Position numbers and translations under genes: made by a program. DNA of 6,199 nt from Chloroflexota bacterium. Its GTDB lineage: Bacteria > Chloroflexota > Ktedonobacteria > Ktedonobacterales > Ktedonobacteraceae. The DNA lies in the NCBI GenBank assembly GCA_005881495.1, contig VBHI01000390.1, positions 1-6,199 of the forward strand, read 5' to 3'. Of the stretch, positions 5,957-6,199 are shown piece by piece. Every line of letters begins with the position of its first letter. The stretch's first letter is position 1. Under the pieces are notes generated by a model. The model saw only the letters and a program-made list of their open reading frames with translations, had not been told where the DNA came from and ran no database searches.

Positions 5957-5973
5957 TTTGGACAAAATTTAGG
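5957..5973 (-). repeat. IS terminal inverted repeat, transposase-5' end
   Basis: Read on the - strand the end is CCTAAATTTTGTCCAAA, matching the other end at 13 of 17 positions. It is followed, without any spacer on the outside, by TPR coding sequence from base 5974. Confidence 0.75.
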
Positions 5974-6199
5974 TACTTAAAACAGGGCAAATACGACCAG
6001 GCTGAACCCCTCCTCCAACGAGCGCTAAGTATCAGCGAGCAGACGATTAGCCCTGATCATCTCCTTATCACTACTAGTGCACTGGTAGGGCTAGGCGGTT
6101 TGTATCTCAACCAGGGTAAGTATGAGCAGGCTGAGCCCCTCCTCCAACGAGCCCAAAACATCCTCAAAGGCCAGGGTCCCGACCATTCTAATACCGGTA
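5974..6199 (+). pseudogene. TPR-repeat protein, 5' end removed at the IS junction, runs off the window
   Basis: The frame from 5974 reads YLKQGKYDQAEPLLQRALSI, then about 20 residues with PDH, then GLYLNQGKYEQAEPLLQRAQ and GPDHSNTG, open to the last base. This is the kinesin-light-chain-like TPR (TPR_12 type) pattern: QGKY-x-QAEPLLQRAL-x-I, PDH, LY. Such repeats form helical protein-binding surfaces, often at the C-terminus of NB-ARC or other signalling proteins. The first visible repeat is cut at its first helix by the IS end, and no start codon or earlier repeats lie outside the IS. The same frame is open backwards through the IS end to 5698, so a chimeric product is possible (for example from ATG 5899). 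The remnant is more likely a broken gene. Repeat identity is firm; the full protein cannot be known. Confidence 0.75.

Larger units (their letters stand above)
4469..5973 (-). mobile_element. Insertion sequence, IS1380/IS4-like, 1505 bp
   Basis: The element is bounded by imperfect terminal inverted repeats and holds a single transposase gene on the - strand. The ends start CCTAA, like those of ISEcp1 and other IS1380-family members, and the transposase has DDE features; together these support an IS1380/IS4-type element, though the family call is inference. No 4-5 bp target-site duplication is visible: the left flank ends TAATTA and the right flank begins TACTTA. If the flanking TA shared by both sides belongs to the inverted repeat, the element is 4467-5975. 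The left flank is methyltransferase upstream DNA and the right flank is the middle of a TPR gene, so the element does not interrupt one gene cleanly. Confidence 0.8.

Noticed and set aside
4581..5972. 463-codon open frame on the + strand, antisense to the transposase.
   Set aside because: It is a mirror of a GC-rich gene. Its His/Gln/Ala-rich composition has no recognisable domain, while the opposite strand encodes a convincing transposase with a ribosome-binding site.

Overview
The window looks like a piece of a Gram-positive-type or Chloroflexota (Ktedonobacteria-like) chromosome. That placement is inferred from the kinds of genes present: a PRC-barrel/CBS MgtE-type protein, an Nramp protein of the DAGGIAT type, kinesin-light-chain-like TPR repeats and an IS4/IS1380-like transposase. 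No rRNA or other lineage marker is present. Base composition is patchy. The IS is GC-rich (41 of 60 bases in 4861-4920) while the methyltransferase gene beside it is AT-rich (23 of 60 in 3841-3900), so the right half is mosaic accessory DNA.

Left part (1-3393, all + strand). The window opens inside a magnesium-transporter gene of the MgtE type. It is split into two frames by an apparent one-base deletion near 397-402: a PRC-barrel part (1-420) and the MgtE_N, CBS and membrane part (450-1715). Next comes a complete tRNA-Asn(GTT) gene with encoded CCA (1798-1872), carrying its own sigma70-like promoter and a strong hairpin terminator. A TGC-extended -10 box then precedes an Nramp-family transporter (2053-3393). 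Its metal-site residues resemble the Nramp-related magnesium transporters more than canonical MntH. The MgtE-like protein has lost the usual pore Asp and Asn. The two transporters are therefore probably a divalent-cation (Mg/Mn) pair, but neither fits its textbook motif.

Middle (3394-3613). This 220-base convergent intergenic stretch holds a 10-bp hairpin and a 50-codon start-less reading frame that looks like a coding remnant.

Right part (3614-6199). A complete beta-class DNA methyltransferase with no visible restriction partner lies on the - strand. It sits 49 bp downstream of a complete IS transposase on the same strand. The IS (4469-5973) has 17-bp imperfect terminal inverted repeats beginning CCTAA, like IS1380/ISEcp1-type ends, and no visible target-site duplication. 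Its right end abuts, without a gap, a TPR-repeat gene that has lost its 5' part and runs off the window. The two IS flanks do not belong to one gene, so the element has been involved in a rearrangement or has captured the methyltransferase, as ISEcp1 does with its neighbours.
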